From Petrosia ficiformis (Eukaryota > Porifera > Demospongiae > Haplosclerida > Petrosiidae): 64,000 nucleotides of DNA. Numbering within the stretch: the stretch's first letter is position 1; each line of letters starts with the position of its first letter. A model generated the notes under the pieces. The model had not been told where the DNA came from. It saw nothing but the letters and a program-made list of their open reading frames with translations, and searched no databases. Location: the NCBI GenBank assembly GCA_947044365.1, contig OX345636.1, forward strand, positions 29,244,466-29,308,465, written 5' to 3'. This document shows positions 59,881-64,000 of the stretch, piece by piece. Both the position numbers and the translations under genes were made by a program.

Positions 59881-62385
59881 GTAGTGGCCAGTCCTGCCAC
59901 AGTTACCACAAACTCATTGTTTTTTTGTAGGTAGCTCTTCTCCAGAAAAACTGATGGTCGGTCTAGATGGTGAAGGAAGTGGTGTGGCCGATGAGCAAGG
60001 CATACAAGGTAGAGGACACACGATATCTTTTGTGTCATCAGAACAGAAATCTCTTATTTTTTCATAGAGGTACCTCTGCCTCTCGTTTGAAAGCCCTGTA
60101 GGGTAAAGGAGTTGGGGAAGTTCTGCTGGAGATGGTGACCAAGTGGCATCAGGCAGAAGTGTTATTGTGCTCTTGTCTGTGTTTGAGAACTCACTAATTT
60201 TTACAGTTCCTGGACAGTCGCTGCTAAACACAAACTTGTGAATCTGTTTTATGTGTGAAAGTTTTCTGAATTTAGTTTCAAAGTAATTGTGCCAATCGAA
60301 TAATGGAACGGTTCTTTCACCTGTTAATTGATTTCCAACTGGTTGTGCTATATTAACATGCGATGACCTCTCTACAAGTCTGGCCAAATCATCAATACAG
60401 TCCACTCGTGTATGACAAAATCTTTGTTTAATTAACCCGAAACAGGCATCAGTGGCAAATTTTGTATGTCCAAGTGGCAGAAAAGATAAGGTAATGTGTT
60501 GGTGAAGTCCAACCATTACTCTCCACATGAAGTACTATGAAAAAATAAATCGGTGTCACAACATTACTTTTTCATACATGTTATTAAATGTACCTGTATA
60601 ACGATATTGTTCTTATTCTGTCCGACGCAGTTGTCAGCATTGAGATGTACCGTCTGTTCTCCCAAACCATGATGACTAAAGAAGTAGTGTAACATGCTGC
60701 ATATGGAATTTGCCCCTTTTCCCATATCAACTGCTTCATCAATTAGGAAGTTGACCTGACGAGGGATCCTTTCACATGTGACACCAAATAAACCATATTT
60801 GCGCGGAGTTAAAAAAATAGATAGGTCCAGGTTGAAGTGGATCACTCGGAAGATGTACCTGCTGGGCAAAATCGAAGGAGTAATGAACACAGACCTTGAC
60901 TGAATTGGGTTGATGAGAACAATTTGGTGGAGGAGGAGAATATATATTATCTTCTGTGAATAAAGCATGTACTTGTTTGGAGGATTCTTCACATGCATCT
61001 TTATAATATTTCCTCTCTGTTGTAGCCCTCTCTAAATGACTGACAGCTTGTCTGTACAACTGAAGTAATGTGAGTAAATGTTTAATATCTAATGCATTCA
61101 TATGTTTCAACATTTAATTTAATCTACTCACTTCTGATCTGCTCTCCTCAGGTGTGTTCACACTCCTTATAAGTGCAGTGCTGTACTTCTGGCAAGTCCA
61201 GCACAAATCAGAACGAGGTTTTGTGATAACAACGTGTGGAGTGTATTTATTCCAGAGCTTCCTAAAGGTACTTTGGTGAACCACTCTATTACCATCTAAT
61301 TTTTCAGTTGCTGATTCATACAGCTGCCATACACCTTTTTTTTGTACAACTGGAGGGCAATAGTTGAACATTATATTTCTTATACCCAGGTATTCGTCCA
61401 GGTAGAAGTATGGCATTTTTTTTAGCATAGCTGAGAATGTACTTCACAGCATCTTGAAGTTGCTTTACACTCAGTGAGTGTTGAGGCTGACGATTGGCAT
61501 TGCCATGTGTTCTAAAGACAGGTTCAGTTGATTAATTTTAGTGTTTTGATAAGTGACCATGTCTCACCGAGGTACAAGACCATTTTTCATATATGCAGCT
61601 CTATCTGCTTCTAGTCTCTTCTTGCTAATTCCACGAAGAAAGAAATGTCTTCCTGCAAACCTTTGATAAAAGGAGTCATTATTTTCACACTATAACAACA
61701 CTTGTTAACATAATGATGTGAAGTACACTTACTGATTTTCCATGGTGATAAAAATGTGTGAATATCTTCATTATTTGACCCATGATGACTAGATCTAAAG
61801 CATCATGTTCAAGTTGTGCCATGTTGTTACGCATCTCTCCATAATGCTCTGCAGAAAATTGTTTCCAGCAAAGTTTGTGGCAGCCACACCCTTCTGTTGA
61901 AAATAACAGAACCCGTTCCTCTTCCTTGACATCAATCTCTCTCTTTTCCACATCCACTTCCTTCCAACTATCCTAATCTCCACCCTTCAAACCACCTCAT
62001 CTTCCTGTTCTTCGTAGAGTTCTCCATCGTCATCAGCAGAGTCTCATCTCCATACAGCTGCATCATCATTGTCACCTGTACAAGAACAATGTCAATTTGC
62101 AGCTTATTTATATCTCTAGAGAATGTATTCACTTTCAAAATCTAAGTCTTCATCCTGCTCGTCATTGTCTATTAATTATATTCATTTGTTATTATAAGTA
62201 TATGAATTCATTATAATAATTACTAATTAGCTTACCTTCAGGGTCATCCTCATTCCAAAAATAGTCGGTAATGAAGCAAGTGAGTGCTTCTTGGTCTGAT
62301 GGGGTCAGTGAGCTTTGAAAAAAGCTGTTTAAAAATTGCAATATCTCCAGAATTCCTTGAAACCATCACTCAAACAATAGAAAGA
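59881..62385 (-). pseudogene. DUF7869-like gene, copy E, nearly full length but broken
   Basis: Exon 1 (about 62385-62237) has FFQSS and SDQEALTCFITDYFWNEDDP, matching exon 1 of the intact gene. Acidic exons follow, then EERVLLFSTEGCGCHKLCWK (61950), SFYQRFAGRHFFLRGISKKR (61670), LPGRIPGYKK region with an A-run frameshift, LCWTCQKYSTALI, YRQAVSHLERATTERKYYKD, IPRQVNFLIDEAVDMGKGAN, HLNADNCVGQNKNN, then 60528-59914 open (GHTKFATDACFGLIKQRF ... ERQRYLYEKIRDFCSDDTKD). A TGA after LPTKKQ precedes CGNCGRTGHYRNTC. CGA is expected there, so a CpG transition is likely. Inverted relative to copy D. Confidence 0.85.
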
Positions 62386-62661
62386 CGTGTTACTATGCTT
62401 GTTGCCAGGGGTGTGGCTAGCGGTCAGGGAATTTCCGTGTTTTATTTAGTGTTACATCTCCGTTATGAAAATTTCTGACGGTCTCTGAACAAACACTCGC
62501 TCTGGAAAAACTACGTGGATTTGGACTTTGAAACTGCTGGTAGAGATAGATTTGTCCACATGAAACTACAATAATCACGAATTCACCACTTGGCGTGTTT
62601 TTTGCCAATACTGAAATATTAATTTTAAAAAGATAGCCACCTTTTCACAGAGCGTGTCATA

Positions 62662-63108
62662 TAGTAAAGTCACGTAATACCAGACTACCCCTAATTCCAG
62701 ACACTTTTGATAGACAAGTTTAAACTGACAGAAGAAAAGAATAGGGAAACTTTCTACATATGACAAGAAAGCAAAAAGCATATACCATCTCATGGGCATA
62801 CTATCCAATTATAAAAATTTACTATAAAAGCTTGTAAGACTTATGAACAGTTAAAAACCTACTAAATATAAGTAATCTAAACATATTTTGCAGCTGCTCA
62901 GAATTTAATATACAAATATGTCTGGAATTACAGGACAAACGGAGGTTCTCATATATGAATTATACTCATAGTTTTATACAGCAAGACCTACTGAAGAAGT
63001 AGGTACAAAAATTTTGTCTATAGTCCAACTATTTCAATAATTATAAGGCTACAATATAGTTGAGTTTTAGCTATTGAAAAAATAGTCTGAAATTAGGGGA
63101 CTTTACTA
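62662..63108. mobile_element. Possible 447-bp MITE with TAGTAAAGTC ends
   Basis: Left end TAGTAAAGTCACGTAATACC; right end read inward TAGTAAAGTCCCCTAATTTC; TA flanks both. A related CCCCTAATTCCAGAC motif occurs just inside the left end and TCTGGAATTACAGG further in. No ORF. Confidence 0.55.
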
Positions 63109-63209
63109 TATATATTAAATTATATATATATCATTATGTTATGTATATTTTAATTATCTATATATGCATATAATATATCATTTTCATTCGAGTTATAATT
63201 ATTATTTAC

Positions 63210-63493
63210 TGTTAGGACTTAACTCAGATTTACCAACATAGATCATCAAAAGAATAACAACCAAGTTGATATTGATATACACACAGACACACTGAAAAAA
63301 AACTAAATTATACAAAGTATTTGTAGAAAACTAAAGTCTAGAATGTTCTAGAACATAACATGTGGTCCTACATGTGCTAAGGAATGATCCAGAAGAAATA
63401 ATTATAGAAGTGTTAAATGAAACATGTGACATTGCAGTACAAGAGTACATAAATTAATGAAATAAGTACAAAACACTCACTTAACACCAAACA
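63210..63493 (-). repeat. Candidate 3' LTR of a BEL/Pao element
   Basis: On the minus strand this 284-bp segment starts TGTTTGGTGTTAAG just after the pol end and stops with AAGTCCTAACA; TG...CA ends with short inversion TGTT..AACA. The partner LTR would be outside the window, so the borders are a guess. Confidence 0.4.
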
Positions 63494-63540
63494 TACCGCT
63501 GGCCATGACCGGAGGTGATAGAGTAAAGAATGTACAAATA

Positions 63541-64000
63541 CTACAGTTCTTCAGAGTTAGTAGGGATCAGTAGTACAATCTTATGGATTGGTCTCTTGTA
63601 AATTCTCTTGGCAGTCTTCAGCGTAACAACTCGTACTAAATTGTCATTACCACGATGAATTTCAACGACTTTAGCTATTGGCCACTTAGTTGGAAATGTA
63701 GTTTCATCACGCAATATCACAATATCACCGACAGATACGTTTCTAGTTGGATGAGACCACTTGTAGAACTTGTTGAGTGTTGTGAGATAGTCAGTGGACC
63801 ATTGTCTCCAAAAATGATGAGTGAGATTTTGGCACAAATGCCAACGATGTTTCTGTCACACAATCATTAACAAAATTCACAGGGATTAACGGACGACTAT
63901 TCAAACAAGCTTCAATTTGAACTATGACTGTGGTCATTTCCTCAAAAGTCAACTTTACATCAGGTGTGATTACACGTCTGAAATGGGTTTCCATACTTTT
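63541..64000 (-). pseudogene. BEL/Pao retrotransposon integrase C-terminus and DUF5641
   Basis: METHFRRVITPDVKLTFEEM, TVIVQIEACLNSRPLIPVNF is the end of a Pao-type integrase core. A deletion removes the usual LTPGHFLIG segment. Then HRWHLCQNLTHHFWRQWSTD, YLTTLNKFYKWSHPTRNVSV, GDIVILRDETTFPTKWPIAK and RPIHKIVLLIP form the DUF5641 domain, ending at 63541. The element continues beyond the right edge. The deletion and frame change near 63850 show it is inactive. Confidence 0.85.

Overview
This is animal nuclear DNA, AT-rich, with many short GT-AG introns, long intergenic stretches and microsatellites. The mix of element families and protein types is what I associate with demosponge genomes such as Amphimedon. 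That assignment is inference; no single-copy marker gene proves it. No rRNA, tRNA, CRISPR or bacterial operon is visible.

Almost everything recognisable is mobile or derived from mobile elements. From left to right: 1-8.1 kb holds relics of pogo/Jerky-type (DDE_1) transposases, a non-LTR retrotransposon, a Tc1 element, two fragments of a multi-copy family ending in a CCHC zinc knuckle, and a tandemly duplicated fold-back repeat. 8.2-11.1 kb holds a HIRAN-like fragment and a decayed gene joining a SET domain, a C2H2 finger and a tyrosine-recombinase-like domain. 11.5-15.3 kb is a CACTA/EnSpm-type element with CACTG ends and two divergent genes. 16.5-19.7 kb is a hAT pseudogene joined to another sponge-type gene with a PHD-like tail. 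20.7-23.5 kb is a complete piggyBac element between TTAA sites. 23.6-26 kb encodes a protein that opens with a hydrophobic 2A-like peptide, then a zinc ribbon, 15-residue repeats and a DUF6570-like region. 28.6-34.2 kb is a Helitron Rep/helicase gene on the minus strand.

36.2-40.4 kb carries RecQ-like, hAT and nuclease-kinase relics. 40.5-44.5 kb carries two MITEs (TTAA-type and hAT-type) and satellite repeats. 44.7-45.8 kb is a Tc1 pseudogene.

The centre of interest is 46.5-55 kb. A BEN-like gene on the minus strand is split in an intron by a 6.8-kb piggyBac element (47619-54428, TTAA on both sides). That piggyBac element is itself split, in its transposase C-terminus, by a 3.7-kb element (48275-51967) with 37-bp inverted ends and a TA duplication. 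The inner element carries an apparently intact seven-exon, 730-residue gene. Four broken relatives of this gene lie elsewhere in the window. I think it is the transposase of an under-described DNA transposon superfamily.

55-62.4 kb holds two inverted decayed copies of that family around a PD-(D/E)XK-nuclease-like gene; one copy carries a 642-bp TTAA-type MITE whose empty site is preserved in the other. The window ends inside a BEL/Pao retrotransposon on the minus strand.
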